In this document: one piece after another, positions 1 through 6,986 of the stretch | Layout: each line of letters begins with the position of its first letter | How positions within the stretch are numbered: position 1 is the first letter of the stretch | Notes under the pieces: generated by a model | Databases searched by the model: none | Seen by the model: the letters and a program-made list of their open reading frames with translations, nothing else | What the model was told of the DNA's origin: nothing | Source of the DNA: an uncultured Verrucomicrobiota bacterium | GTDB taxonomy: Bacteria; Verrucomicrobiota; Verrucomicrobiia; Limisphaerales; UBA9464 | Assembly: GCA_903864375.1 (NCBI GenBank) | Contig: CAIPFS010000336.1 | Coordinates: 1 to 8,387 of the forward strand | DNA: 8,387 nt | Direction: 5' to 3' | Position numbers and translations under genes: made by a program

Positions 1-153
1 TCCATGGCCCGGGTGTTTGTCAAACCCGGACAGGTGGACTCCATGGTCTCGGTGACCCATCTGGTCCGCATCCCGATTTCCCCAGCGGAACCTTCCCTTT
101 CGGCTGGCACCAATCAGGTGTCCGCCACGGCTTTGCCGAAATCACAGCATTGA
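1..153 (+). CDS. C-terminal end of an unidentified protein (5'-truncated)
   Basis: Frame 1 is open from the first base to a TGA at 151-153 and gives about 50 residues ending in PKSQH. The codons up to about position 90 mostly end in G or C, as in the confirmed genes of this window, which supports real coding; the last third is less biased. The visible piece has an alternating hydrophobic stretch (VDSMVSVTHLVRIPI) that could be a beta strand pair, then a Ser/Ala/Thr-rich polar tail without a recognisable motif. I cannot name a family. The stop lies 33 bases before the chosen phosphatase start, so it could be the preceding member of the same transcription unit. It could also be chance open frame, since only 50 codons are visible. 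Confidence 0.45.
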   Translation, partial: SMARVFVKPGQVDSMVSVTHLVRIPISPAEPSLSAGTNQVSATALPKSQH

Positions 154-185
154 ACCCTAACACACATCGTACCCTGTCGTTTGAT

Positions 186-2261
186 ATGAATCGCAACGTC
201 AACTCGTTTCTGGCGATGGCCCTTGGCCTCGCCACTGTTTCGACCGTGGTCGCTCGTCCGCCGACGCCCGCACCGTCGGTGACCCGCCTCACTCCACCCA
301 GCCAGTTGTTCTCGCTGGGAGATGCCAGCCTTCCCGTGGTGGCGCGTTTCCTTCCCGGTCAGCGTTTCGACCTTCAGGCCACCGTCAAGGCGGGCGGCTC
401 CGCTGTCATCACCAACGCCTGGTTTTCCGTGGATGGATCGCCGGTGGTCAGCACCAACCCGGTGACCCTCAAGGTTCCCACCGTGAGCGGATTCACCGCG
501 GGCTCCCGGATCGCCACCCTCCGTGCGTATTCCTCCCTCGTCCCGGGTGTGCATACCCTGACGATCACCGCCCAGCAGGACGATGGCAGTTCTGTTTCCG
601 CCTCCGGTAACTTTGAAGTCGTCGGAATCACCGCCTCCGGACGCAAGGCCAGGAATATCATCGTCTGCCTCGGGGACGGCATGGGCATCGCGCATCGCAC
701 TGCGGCCCGGCTCGTGGCCAAGGGATCAAACCTCGGCAAGTCCAATGGCAAGCTGAACATGGACACCATGCCGTTCACCGGCCTGGTCGAGACCGCTTCG
801 CTGAATTCAATCGTCACGGATTCCGCACCGGGCATGGCCTGCTACTCCAGCGGCAACAAGGCTCAAAACAGCCAGGAAGGTGTGTTTCCGGATGACACCA
901 CGGATGCCTTCGATAATCCCCGGGTGGAATACGCCGGTGAATACCTTCACCGCACCCAGGGTGCCGCCATCGGCATCGTGACCACGGCTGACGTGTTCGA
1001 CGCCACTCCCGCCGCCTGCGCGATTCACACCTCCAACCGTGGTTTGGGCACGGGCATCATCGATCAATACATCGATGAAGCCGTTCCCAACGGTCTGACC
1101 GTCCTGTTGGGCGGCGGGCGCAAATGGTTCCTTCCCGCCTACACCAACGGTGTGAAACAGGCCACCTCGGTCCGTGCGTCGAGTTCGGACTACACCCTTC
1201 CCTCGGAATTGTCCTCCGCATGGAATGTGCCTCCCGGAGTCAAGGGCGATACGAATCGCGACGTCATCGCCGACTTCGTTGCGGCTGGATTCTCCTACGC
1301 ACCGGATAACACCACTCTTGCGGCCGTCCCCGCCAACGCATCCAAGCTCCTCGGTCTCTTCTCGTTCTCGAACATGAACGTGACCAAGGACAAAATTGAT
1401 GGACGCCGTGGAATCAACGGGCCGAACGGCCAGCCGGTGGTCAACGACTACCTGCTGCCCGACCAGCCGATGCTGGACGACATGACCGGCAAGGCTCTCC
1501 AGGTCCTCAGCAAGAACCCAAATGGATTCTTCCTGATGGTCGAAGGGGCCAGCATCGACAAGCAGGCGCACTTGATGGATTCCGACCGCTGGATTCTCGA
1601 AGCCATCGAATTCGACAAGGCTGTCGGTCGCGCGCTCGATTTCGCCAAGACCAATATCGATACCCTCGTCATCGTGACCGCTGACCATGAATGCGGCGGG
1701 ATCAACATCATTGGTGCGACCACCAAGACCAAGGCTCAACGCGATGCCCTCCTGGCCAGCAACAGCACGGCGACCCAGGTGGTGACGAACCTGATTGGCA
1801 ACAACGTGGTGCAAAAGTTCACCAACAACATTGGTGAAGCCTTGCGCGACAAGGTCGTTGGAACCTATGACGCCGCCGGCTTCCCGGTGTATCCCAAGTC
1901 GGTGACCGACGGTTATCCCGTCACCATGGACGTCGACCAAAAGATCCTGATCGGTTATGCAGGTGGCGCTGACCGTTTCGAGAACTTCACCACTGCTCCG
2001 ACCCCGCTTCAGGACAGCCAGCAACCGCTGGTGACCGTGGCGCCCCTCAATGGCTATCCCGCCTCCGCCGCCTTTCGTGGCACGGCGGACGGGTATTTTA
2101 TCAGTGGAGCGGTTCCGCCTGACCAGGCCGTTCATACCGCCTCAGACATTCCGGTGTCCGCCTACGGACGCGGTGCCGCCGCCTACACCGGCGTCATGGA
2201 CAACACCGACGTGTTCTTCAAAGCCATGCAGGCGGTCCTGGGTGGTGCCACTCGTCCCTGA
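186..2261 (+). CDS. Secreted alkaline phosphatase (PhoA-type) with N-terminal Ig-like domain
   Basis: An exported alkaline phosphatase of 691 residues that should hydrolyse phosphomonoesters outside the cytoplasm to release phosphate. The ATG at 186 is preferred to an upstream TTG at 150 because it directly gives a Sec signal peptide (MNRN, hydrophobic core to about residue 22, cleavage near VVA-RPP). Residues about 35-147 look like an all-beta, Ig-like module. The catalytic domain runs from about 155 to the end. By alignment to E. coli PhoA the active site is complete: D164 in LGDGMG, nucleophile S213 in TDSAPG, D272 and T274 in DATPAA, R285 for phosphate, E453, D458, K459 and H462 in EGASIDKQAH, D500-H501 in TADHE, and H650 in HTASDIPV. 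The protein is longer than E. coli PhoA (about 470) because of the N-terminal module and insertions in the catalytic part. No Shine-Dalgarno sequence is visible. A secreted PEP-CTERM-type gene follows after 24 bases, so the two are probably co-transcribed. Substrate preference (monoester or diester) is not provable from sequence alone. Confidence 0.95.
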   Translation: MNRNVNSFLAMALGLATVSTVVARPPTPAPSVTRLTPPSQLFSLGDASLPVVARFLPGQRFDLQATVKAGGSAVITNAWFSVDGSPVVSTNPVTLKVPTVSGFTAGSRIATLRAYSSLVPGVHTLTITAQQDDGSSVSASGNFEVVGITASGRKARNIIVCLGDGMGIAHRTAARLVAKGSNLGKSNGKLNMDTMPFTGLVETASLNSIVTDSAPGMACYSSGNKAQNSQEGVFPDDTTDAFDNPRVEYAGEYLHRTQGAAIGIVTTADVFDATPAACAIHTSNRGLGTGIIDQYIDEAVPNGLTVLLGGGRKWFLPAYTNGVKQATSVRASSSDYTLPSELSSAWNVPPGVKGDTNRDVIADFVAAGFSYAPDNTTLAAVPANASKLLGLFSFSNMNVTKDKIDGRRGINGPNGQPVVNDYLLPDQPMLDDMTGKALQVLSKNPNGFFLMVEGASIDKQAHLMDSDRWILEAIEFDKAVGRALDFAKTNIDTLVIVTADHECGGINIIGATTKTKAQRDALLASNSTATQVVTNLIGNNVVQKFTNNIGEALRDKVVGTYDAAGFPVYPKSVTDGYPVTMDVDQKILIGYAGGADRFENFTTAPTPLQDSQQPLVTVAPLNGYPASAAFRGTADGYFISGAVPPDQAVHTASDIPVSAYGRGAAAYTGVMDNTDVFFKAMQAVLGGATRP

Positions 2262-2285
2262 TGACTGGTCTCCCGTAATCCAATT

Positions 2286-2912
2286 ATGAAGACTCAACGA
2301 CTCGCTGCTTCGGCGGCCCTGTTCCTCGCGGTTGCGGCCTCCGCTGCCACCGGGACCATTGACTTCGGGACGCTTTCGGCCGGAACCGACGCGAACACGC
2401 TGGCTCCTGCCGGAACGCTCCTCTCCTACGCCAGCCTGGTGCAGGACACGGATATCAACGGGGATCCCATTCCGGGTGCCTTCTCCTGGAAGGTGGACGG
2501 TTCGGCTGGATCTCCCCTGGTTCAGGACCCTTCGGTTCGCGGCCATGGCAGCGGTCCCATCGCTCTGGATGCCGTGGATCAGCCGATCCTGCTGATCTTC
2601 CCCACCACGGGGGATCTGGTTTCCTTCTCCGGTATCCTCGACCATGGCCCGCTGTCGGGCGGTCTTCCCTCCCAGGACCTGGTTTTTGCCGATTTCAACG
2701 GAAAACCGGTCGGTTCCCTGAGCCTTGACTACACCCAGTCCGGACTCAGCTTCAGCTCGGGCCCCATTTCGGGAGTCCGGGAAGTGATCCTTCCTTCGGG
2801 ACGGTACATCGAAAAGATCAGCTTCGTCGCCGCTCCCGAGGTCAACGGACAGGCGCTGATCGGGGCCCTGGCTCTTGCGGGCGCCGTGATGGTCCGTCGT
2901 TGGAAACGCTGA
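2286..2912 (+). CDS. Small secreted protein with PEP-CTERM-like sorting tail
   Basis: A 208-residue exported protein of unknown function. The N-terminus is a Sec signal (K3 and R5, hydrophobic 7-20, probable cleavage after ASA at 18-20). The middle, about 24-180, is rich in Gly, Ser, Asp and alternating hydrophobics, which suggests a beta-sandwich; no catalytic motif is visible. The C-terminus has the three-part layout of an exosortase signal: a Pro-Glu pair at 184-185 (AAPEV), a hydrophobic helix about 190-203, and a basic end RRWKR at 204-208. The preceding YIEKISF strand is also typical of where such tails begin. Known PEP-CTERM proteins are cut and anchored or released at the cell surface by exosortase; that this one is so processed is inference. 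The gene starts 24 bases after the phosphatase stop and ends just before a strong terminator, making it the last gene of that unit. It has no obvious Shine-Dalgarno. Confidence 0.85.
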   Translation: MKTQRLAASAALFLAVAASAATGTIDFGTLSAGTDANTLAPAGTLLSYASLVQDTDINGDPIPGAFSWKVDGSAGSPLVQDPSVRGHGSGPIALDAVDQPILLIFPTTGDLVSFSGILDHGPLSGGLPSQDLVFADFNGKPVGSLSLDYTQSGLSFSSGPISGVREVILPSGRYIEKISFVAAPEVNGQALIGALALAGAVMVRRWKR

Positions 2913-2934
2913 TGGCTGGGACGGATTGAAAATC

Positions 2935-2971
2935 AAAGGCGGTGGTCCTGAGACCACCGCCTTTTTCTTTT
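2935..2971 (+). terminator. Rho-independent terminator, probably bidirectional
   Basis: A perfect 13-bp stem (2935-2947 with 2952-2964) with a four-base CTGA loop is followed by TTCTTTT. It ends the phosphatase/PEP-CTERM unit. The stem begins with AAA and is preceded by AAAATC on the + strand, so the - strand transcript also reads stem followed by TTTGATTTT. It could therefore also stop the convergent ligase/zinc-ribbon transcript. Confidence 0.93.
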
Positions 2972-3049
2972 GAAAGTTGTTTTGGGAGGATTTTCGGAGG
3001 CGTCGGAAAGTCAGCCGTGGGATCCCGATATAACCCGATGTAACGAGGG

Positions 3050-3241
3050 TCAACCGGCTGTCGCGGGAACGGCTGCCGCTGCGGCTGCCTGATCGACTTT
3101 GCCGCCGAGAATCTTAAACATGACGGCACCACAGGTGGGACACTTCCCCTTGACGGCCTTTCGACCGTTTTTCATGGTTTCTTCCACCCCGTCAGCAATC
3201 GGCTTTTTCGCCTTGCATTTGACACAATAACCCTCGGCCAT
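3050..3241 (-). CDS. DUF5679 zinc-ribbon protein
   Basis: A 63-residue protein matching the small DUF5679 family, which I recognise from the opening MAEGYCVKCKAKK, the central MKNGRKAVKGKCPTCG and a following MFKI. C6-x2-C9 and C34-x2-C37 form a four-cysteine zinc site, and most of the ribbon is basic. Family members are short and have no established function; the fold resembles zinc ribbons that bind nucleic acid or protein, but a role here would be a guess. After residue 47 the chain has a low-complexity tail (KVDQ then six Ala, Val-Pro-Ala-Thr-Ala-Gly) that is not part of the ribbon core. The gene lies 108 bases downstream of the lipoate ligase on the same strand and may be read from the same transcript, although the gap is large enough for its own promoter. 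No clear Shine-Dalgarno is seen. Confidence 0.88.
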   Translation of the reverse strand: MAEGYCVKCKAKKPIADGVEETMKNGRKAVKGKCPTCGAVMFKILGGKVDQAAAAAAVPATAG

Positions 3242-3349
3242 AACAGATAATGCCCACTGCGGAGTTGTTCATTCCCCCCCACTGGACAAGGCTAAAGATG
3301 CCGTTCGAAGGGCGGAGTGTCAATCAACCCGCATTTTGAGGAGTTCATG

Positions 3350-4066
3350 CTAGCGGGCTAAGTTCCACTCCGGCAGGGAGTAACGGGAGAATGCCCATTG
3401 TTCCATTGCAGGGTGCGGAGGGCCCGGGTGGGGGCACCCGGCATCCCATTCCTCGACGATTGCCGCCCGGATTTGGTCGGGTGATATCCCCAGATTGGCG
3501 ATGAAATCCAGGTGCCCTCGGCCCGCCCGGTATCCGGGCTCGGAGGAGGGATGGGCCAGCCATCGGTTCACCCCGGACAGGTCCGCTCCCAAGAGGAGGG
3601 TGCCGTGAAACAGCAGGGCGTCCTTCAGTCGTCGCTGGGCATTTCCCGAAAACTTCAAATCGGTTTCACCCCGGGAGAGGGCCAGGTCCGTGTGACCTCG
3701 AACCACCACGCCCGGGATTCCTGCCCGGGCCAGAGCGGACGCCTGCCGGGCCATGATCCATTGATTGGTCGTCGAAAGGGTGGTCAGGGGACCGGATTCC
3801 GGGATGCGGAGCGCCAGGCCGTAGTTCAGACAACCCGGCCCTTGCACCACGGCCCCGCCGCCGCTGCATCGGCGGTAGATGGGGATGCCATCTTGCTCAC
3901 AGGCCGATCGGTGCACCTCCCGATCCACCCGCTGGCCTCGTCCAATGACCACAAATGGAGCGTCTGCTTCCCAAAACCAGACGGTTTCCGGCCCGCCGCC
4001 GGCGACATCCTCCAGAAACGCGTCATCCCATCCGAGGAATTCCGCGCCCGACGTTCCTGATGCCAT
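3350..4066 (-). CDS. lplA: Lipoate-protein ligase A family protein (single domain)
   Basis: A 238-residue member of the biotin/lipoate protein ligase family. It probably attaches lipoate to the E2 subunits of 2-oxoacid dehydrogenases and GcvH in the cytoplasm, using ATP. The nucleotide/lipoate site motif RRCSGGGAV lies at 65-73, followed by LNYGLAL at 80-86. The substrate-binding lysine is K138 in DLKFSGNAQRR, then HGTLLL at 154-159 and a PGYRAGRGHLDF element near 177-188. The position near K138 where LipM octanoyltransferases carry a catalytic Cys has none, which favours a ligase. The protein lacks the C-terminal accessory domain of the 338-residue E. coli LplA. The ATG at 4066 is chosen because family similarity begins just after it; an open GTG at 4165 would add 33 unrelated residues lying over operator-like dyads. 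It is divergent from aceE, which fits lipoylation of the pyruvate dehydrogenase complex. Exact ligase versus transferase activity is inferred. Confidence 0.88.
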   Translation of the reverse strand: MASGTSGAEFLGWDDAFLEDVAGGGPETVWFWEADAPFVVIGRGQRVDREVHRSACEQDGIPIYRRCSGGGAVVQGPGCLNYGLALRIPESGPLTTLSTTNQWIMARQASALARAGIPGVVVRGHTDLALSRGETDLKFSGNAQRRLKDALLFHGTLLLGADLSGVNRWLAHPSSEPGYRAGRGHLDFIANLGISPDQIRAAIVEEWDAGCPHPGPPHPAMEQWAFSRYSLPEWNLAR

Positions 4067-4123
4067 GAAATGAACCACGCGCGAAAAGATGCCTGTCTTT
4101 GGGGCGGCTTCCAAGCGGTGGTC

Positions 4124-4150
4124 GGGGCGGTTGTCACAACAAAACGCCCC
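4124..4150. promoter_or_regulatory. Operator-like dyad in the lplA/aceE divergent region
   Basis: GTTGT-C-ACAAC at 4130-4140 is an exact odd-length palindrome. It is nested inside an outer inverted repeat GGGGCG (4124-4129) and CGCCCC (4145-4150), with AAAA unpaired on one side. There is no T-tract, so it does not look like a terminator. Its place between two divergent genes makes a regulator site plausible; the regulator is unknown. Confidence 0.4.
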
Positions 4151-4165
4151 GGGAATTGCCCGCAC

Positions 4166-4181
4166 CAGGGAAGCAACCCTG
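4166..4181. repeat. Short inverted repeat CAGGG-6-CCCTG
   Basis: CAGGG (4166-4170) and CCCTG (4177-4181) are separated by AAGCAA. On its own it is weak, but it sits between two stronger dyads in the lplA/aceE divergent region and directly abuts the next one. Confidence 0.3.
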
Positions 4182-4195
4182 CTTTGACATCAAAG
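4182..4195. promoter_or_regulatory. Operator-like dyad CTTTGA-CA-TCAAAG
   Basis: Perfect 6-bp arms (4182-4187 and 4190-4195) with a two-base centre. It contains a TTGACA hexamer at 4184-4189, but no -10 hexamer follows at the usual distance on the + strand. It lies just upstream of the candidate aceE promoter, where an activator or repressor site would be expected. Confidence 0.4.
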
Positions 4196-4199
4196 GGGC

Positions 4200-4227
4200 T
4201 TGGCACCCGGGGCAAATCGGTTAATTT
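4200..4227 (+). promoter_or_regulatory. Candidate aceE promoter
   Basis: TTGGCA (4200-4205) matches the -35 consensus in five of six positions; 16 bases later TAATTT (4222-4227) is a weaker -10 match, inside the only AT-rich patch of the region. Transcription would begin near 4234, only a few bases before the GTG at 4239, implying a leaderless or nearly leaderless aceE message. Position-based inference only. Confidence 0.3.
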
Positions 4228-4238
4228 TAGGCCTTGTT

Positions 4239-6977
4239 GTGACCGCTTCCCTTCCGACCACCCCTCCTGCCGCCGCTGTCCCGCCCGCCGCCGCCCCTGC
4301 TCCGCGTCCGCCGGGGCGCCCCGGCTCGACCCTTACCCGGCTGAGTGATTCGCTGGCCGACCTGGCGGCCCTGGCCTTATCAGGAAAAAGCCCCTCCCAG
4401 CAGCGACTGATCATCGCCGATTTCATCGAAGACCTGCGGCGCGCCGGTCATGCCATCCCCACCGTCACCTCGACCCCGTACGTCAACACCATCCCGGTGG
4501 ACGAAGAACCGGAGTACCCCGGGGACCTCGAGATCGAACGGCGCATCAAGTCCTTCATTCGCTGGAACGCGATGGCCATGGTGGTGCGAGCCAACAGTGG
4601 CGATTTGGGGGTCGGCGGCCATATTTCCACCTTTGCTTCACTGGCCAACCTGTATGAAGTGGGGTTCAACCATTTCTTTCGTGGTGGAGACGCCGGACAT
4701 CTGGCGGATTTGATTTACTTCCAGGGGCATGCCTCGCCCGGTAACTACGCCCGGGCCTACCTTGAAGGCCGGTTGGACGAGCAGAACCTGATGAATTTTC
4801 GCCAGGAACTGCAATCCCATCCCGGTTTGTCCAGCTACCCGCATCCCTATTTGATGCCGGACTTCTGGCAGTTCCCCACGGTCTCGATGGGATTGGGTCC
4901 CATTCACTCGATTTATCAGGCCTACTTCAGCCGGTACCTTCAGGCGCGTGGTCTCACCCCAGCGGGAGATGATCCGAAGGTCTGGTGTTTTATCGGGGAC
5001 GGTGAGTCCGATGAGCCTGAGACCCTCGGCCAGGTCAGCTTTGCCGGTCGCGAACATCTCGACAACCTCGTCTGGGTGGTGAATTGCAACCTCCAGCGGC
5101 TCGACGGTCCGGTGCGCGGGAACGGCAAGGTGATTCAGGACCTGGAGGGAATCTTCCGCGGAGCAGGCTGGAACGTCATCAAGGTGGTCTGGGGGGGCAA
5201 TTGGGATGAATTGCTGGCTCAGGACCATACCGGATTGCTGGTTCGCCGGATGGAGGAAGTCGTGGACGGCGAGTATCAAAAGTACGTCGTCGAACCCGGA
5301 AGCTACATCCGGAAGCATTTCTTTGGGAAATATCCGGAGCTGTTGAAGCTGGTCAATCATCTGACCGACGAACAGCTCAAGCGGTTGATGCGGGGCGGTC
5401 ATGATCCCCGCAAGGTCTTCGCGGCCTACAAGGCGGCCACCACCCACAAGGGGAGTCCCACCGTAATCCTGGCCAAAACGGTCAAGGGCTACGGGCTGGG
5501 GGAGGCCGGTGAGGGCCGGAATCCAACCCATGGACAGAAGAAGCTGAATGAAAAGGAGCTTCGGCAATTCCGCCACCGCTTCCACATCCCCATGGGCGAC
5601 GATGTGATCGCCGACATGCCGTTTTACCGTCCGCCGGTCAACAGCCCGGAATACGAGTACCTGCACGCGCGTCGCCGGGAATTGGGTGGCTTCCTTCCCC
5701 GGCGGAATCCGCGGGCACCGAAGCTGGAAGTTCCGGAGCCGTCCGCTTTTCCGGCGTTGCTCACCGCCAGCAACCTGGCAAAGGCATCGACCACCAAGGC
5801 CTACACCATCCTCATCAGTGCCTTGATGCGGGACAAGAACATCGGCAAATACATTGTTCCGATTGTTCCCGACGAGGCGCGGACCTTCGGCATGGAAGGG
5901 CTTTTCAGTCAGGTGGGTATTTACAGCGCGGCCGGTCAGCTCTATGACCCCGTCGACTCCTCCAGCGCCACTCCCTATCGGGAGTCCAAGTCGGGGCAGT
6001 TGATTGAGGCCGGCATCAACGAGGCGGGCTCCATGGGCAGCTTCGTTGCCGCCGGGACGGCCTATTCGAACTACGGGGTGCCGACGATCCCGTTTTACAT
6101 CTATTACTCGATGTTCGGGTTCCAGCGGGTCGGCGACCAGGTCTGGTTGGCGGGTGACAGTCGTTGCAAAGGCTTTCTGCTCGGGGCCACCTCCGGTCGG
6201 ACCACCCTGAATGGTGAAGGTCTTCAACATCAGGACGCCCACAGTCACCTCATTGCAGCCTCGGTTCCGAACCTCTATGCCTATGAACCGGCCTTTGGTT
6301 ATGAACTCGTGGTCATCGTCTGCGACGGGCTCAAGCGGATGTATCACGACCTCGAGGAGATCTTTTACTACATCAGCGTCCATAACGAGGACTACGCCCA
6401 CGCCCCCATGCCCGACGATCCGTCGGTCGTGCCGGGGATTCTCAACGGGATGTACAAATTCCGGCCGGGAAAACCGGGTCTGAAACACCGCGCGCAATTG
6501 TTGGGTTCCGGTGCCATTCTGATTCAGGCCCTCAAAGCCCAGGAACTGTTGGAAGCCTATGGCGTATCGGTGGACGTCTGGAGTGTCACCAGCTTCAAAC
6601 GGTTGCGGAGTGAAGCTCAGGCAGCCCGTCGCTGGAACATGCTCCATCCCAATGAGACCCCCAAGGTCAGTTATCTGGAGACGGTCGTGGCGGGACAGGA
6701 CGGTCCCTGGATTTCGGTGAGCGATAATTTGAAGCTGGTGTCCGACCAGATTGCCCCGTGGATTCCAGGCGGCCTGTTCAGCCTCGGATGCGACGGATTT
6801 GGACGGAGCGAAGCCCGGGGCGTTCTGCGCCGGTTCTTCGAGATCGACGCAGTGAGCACCGCCGTGGGAACCCTCTATGCCCTGAGCCAGAAGGGCGAAA
6901 TTCCCAAGGAAACCGTGGCCCGGGCGATTCAGGAACTGGGATTGGATCCCGAAAAATCCCACGGCATCTGCGTCTGA
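4239..6977 (+). CDS. aceE: Pyruvate dehydrogenase E1 component, homodimeric type
   Basis: A 912-residue thiamine-diphosphate enzyme that decarboxylates pyruvate and transfers acetyl to lipoyl-E2 of the cytoplasmic pyruvate dehydrogenase complex. Similarity to E. coli AceE (887 residues) runs from NTIPVDEEPEYPG to the C-terminus. The cofactor motif begins GDGESDEPE at 253 and ends at NCNLQR; D254, N284 and Q286 match the E. coli Mg ligands. Also conserved are H128, H164, K416, H431 (mobile loop), D545-E546, catalytic E595 in INEAG and H664 in LQHQDAH. The start is GTG 4239: a TTG at 4200 is also in frame, but its codons TTA ATT TTA are unlike the gene and overlap the candidate promoter, and no other start occurs before the conserved core. 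Residues 5-30 form a Pro/Ala-rich stretch ahead of the N-terminal segment, which in E. coli binds E2. It is divergent from lplA; no E2 or E3 gene follows. Confidence 0.97.
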   Translation: MTASLPTTPPAAAVPPAAAPAPRPPGRPGSTLTRLSDSLADLAALALSGKSPSQQRLIIADFIEDLRRAGHAIPTVTSTPYVNTIPVDEEPEYPGDLEIERRIKSFIRWNAMAMVVRANSGDLGVGGHISTFASLANLYEVGFNHFFRGGDAGHLADLIYFQGHASPGNYARAYLEGRLDEQNLMNFRQELQSHPGLSSYPHPYLMPDFWQFPTVSMGLGPIHSIYQAYFSRYLQARGLTPAGDDPKVWCFIGDGESDEPETLGQVSFAGREHLDNLVWVVNCNLQRLDGPVRGNGKVIQDLEGIFRGAGWNVIKVVWGGNWDELLAQDHTGLLVRRMEEVVDGEYQKYVVEPGSYIRKHFFGKYPELLKLVNHLTDEQLKRLMRGGHDPRKVFAAYKAATTHKGSPTVILAKTVKGYGLGEAGEGRNPTHGQKKLNEKELRQFRHRFHIPMGDDVIADMPFYRPPVNSPEYEYLHARRRELGGFLPRRNPRAPKLEVPEPSAFPALLTASNLAKASTTKAYTILISALMRDKNIGKYIVPIVPDEARTFGMEGLFSQVGIYSAAGQLYDPVDSSSATPYRESKSGQLIEAGINEAGSMGSFVAAGTAYSNYGVPTIPFYIYYSMFGFQRVGDQVWLAGDSRCKGFLLGATSGRTTLNGEGLQHQDAHSHLIAASVPNLYAYEPAFGYELVVIVCDGLKRMYHDLEEIFYYISVHNEDYAHAPMPDDPSVVPGILNGMYKFRPGKPGLKHRAQLLGSGAILIQALKAQELLEAYGVSVDVWSVTSFKRLRSEAQAARRWNMLHPNETPKVSYLETVVAGQDGPWISVSDNLKLVSDQIAPWIPGGLFSLGCDGFGRSEARGVLRRFFEIDAVSTAVGTLYALSQKGEIPKETVARAIQELGLDPEKSHGICV

Positions 6978-6986
6978 CCGCTCAAA

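Noticed and set aside
807..2135. 442-codon open frame on the - strand opposite the phosphatase
   Set aside because: Shadow of a well-conserved alkaline phosphatase; no recognisable protein features.
2142..3053. 303-codon open frame on the - strand across the PEP-CTERM gene and terminator
   Set aside because: It runs through a strong terminator and two real gene ends, and has low-complexity Gly/Arg-rich sequence typical of antisense translation.
3242..3349. Possible terminator or promoter between lplA and the zinc-ribbon gene
   Set aside because: Only a 5-bp CCCGC/GCGGG pairing with a long loop and poor -35/-10 matches on the - strand were found.
3512..4060. 182-codon open frame on the + strand opposite lplA
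   Set aside because: Antisense of the ligase, which has clear RRxSGGGAV and KFSGNAQ motifs.
4067..4165. Longer lplA from a GTG at 4165
   Set aside because: The extra 33 residues do not resemble the family and would overlay the dyads of the divergent control region.
4638..6962. 774-codon open frame on the - strand opposite aceE
   Set aside because: It mirrors a gene with complete E. coli-type catalytic residues; its translation shows no family motif and is an artefact of high GC codon use.
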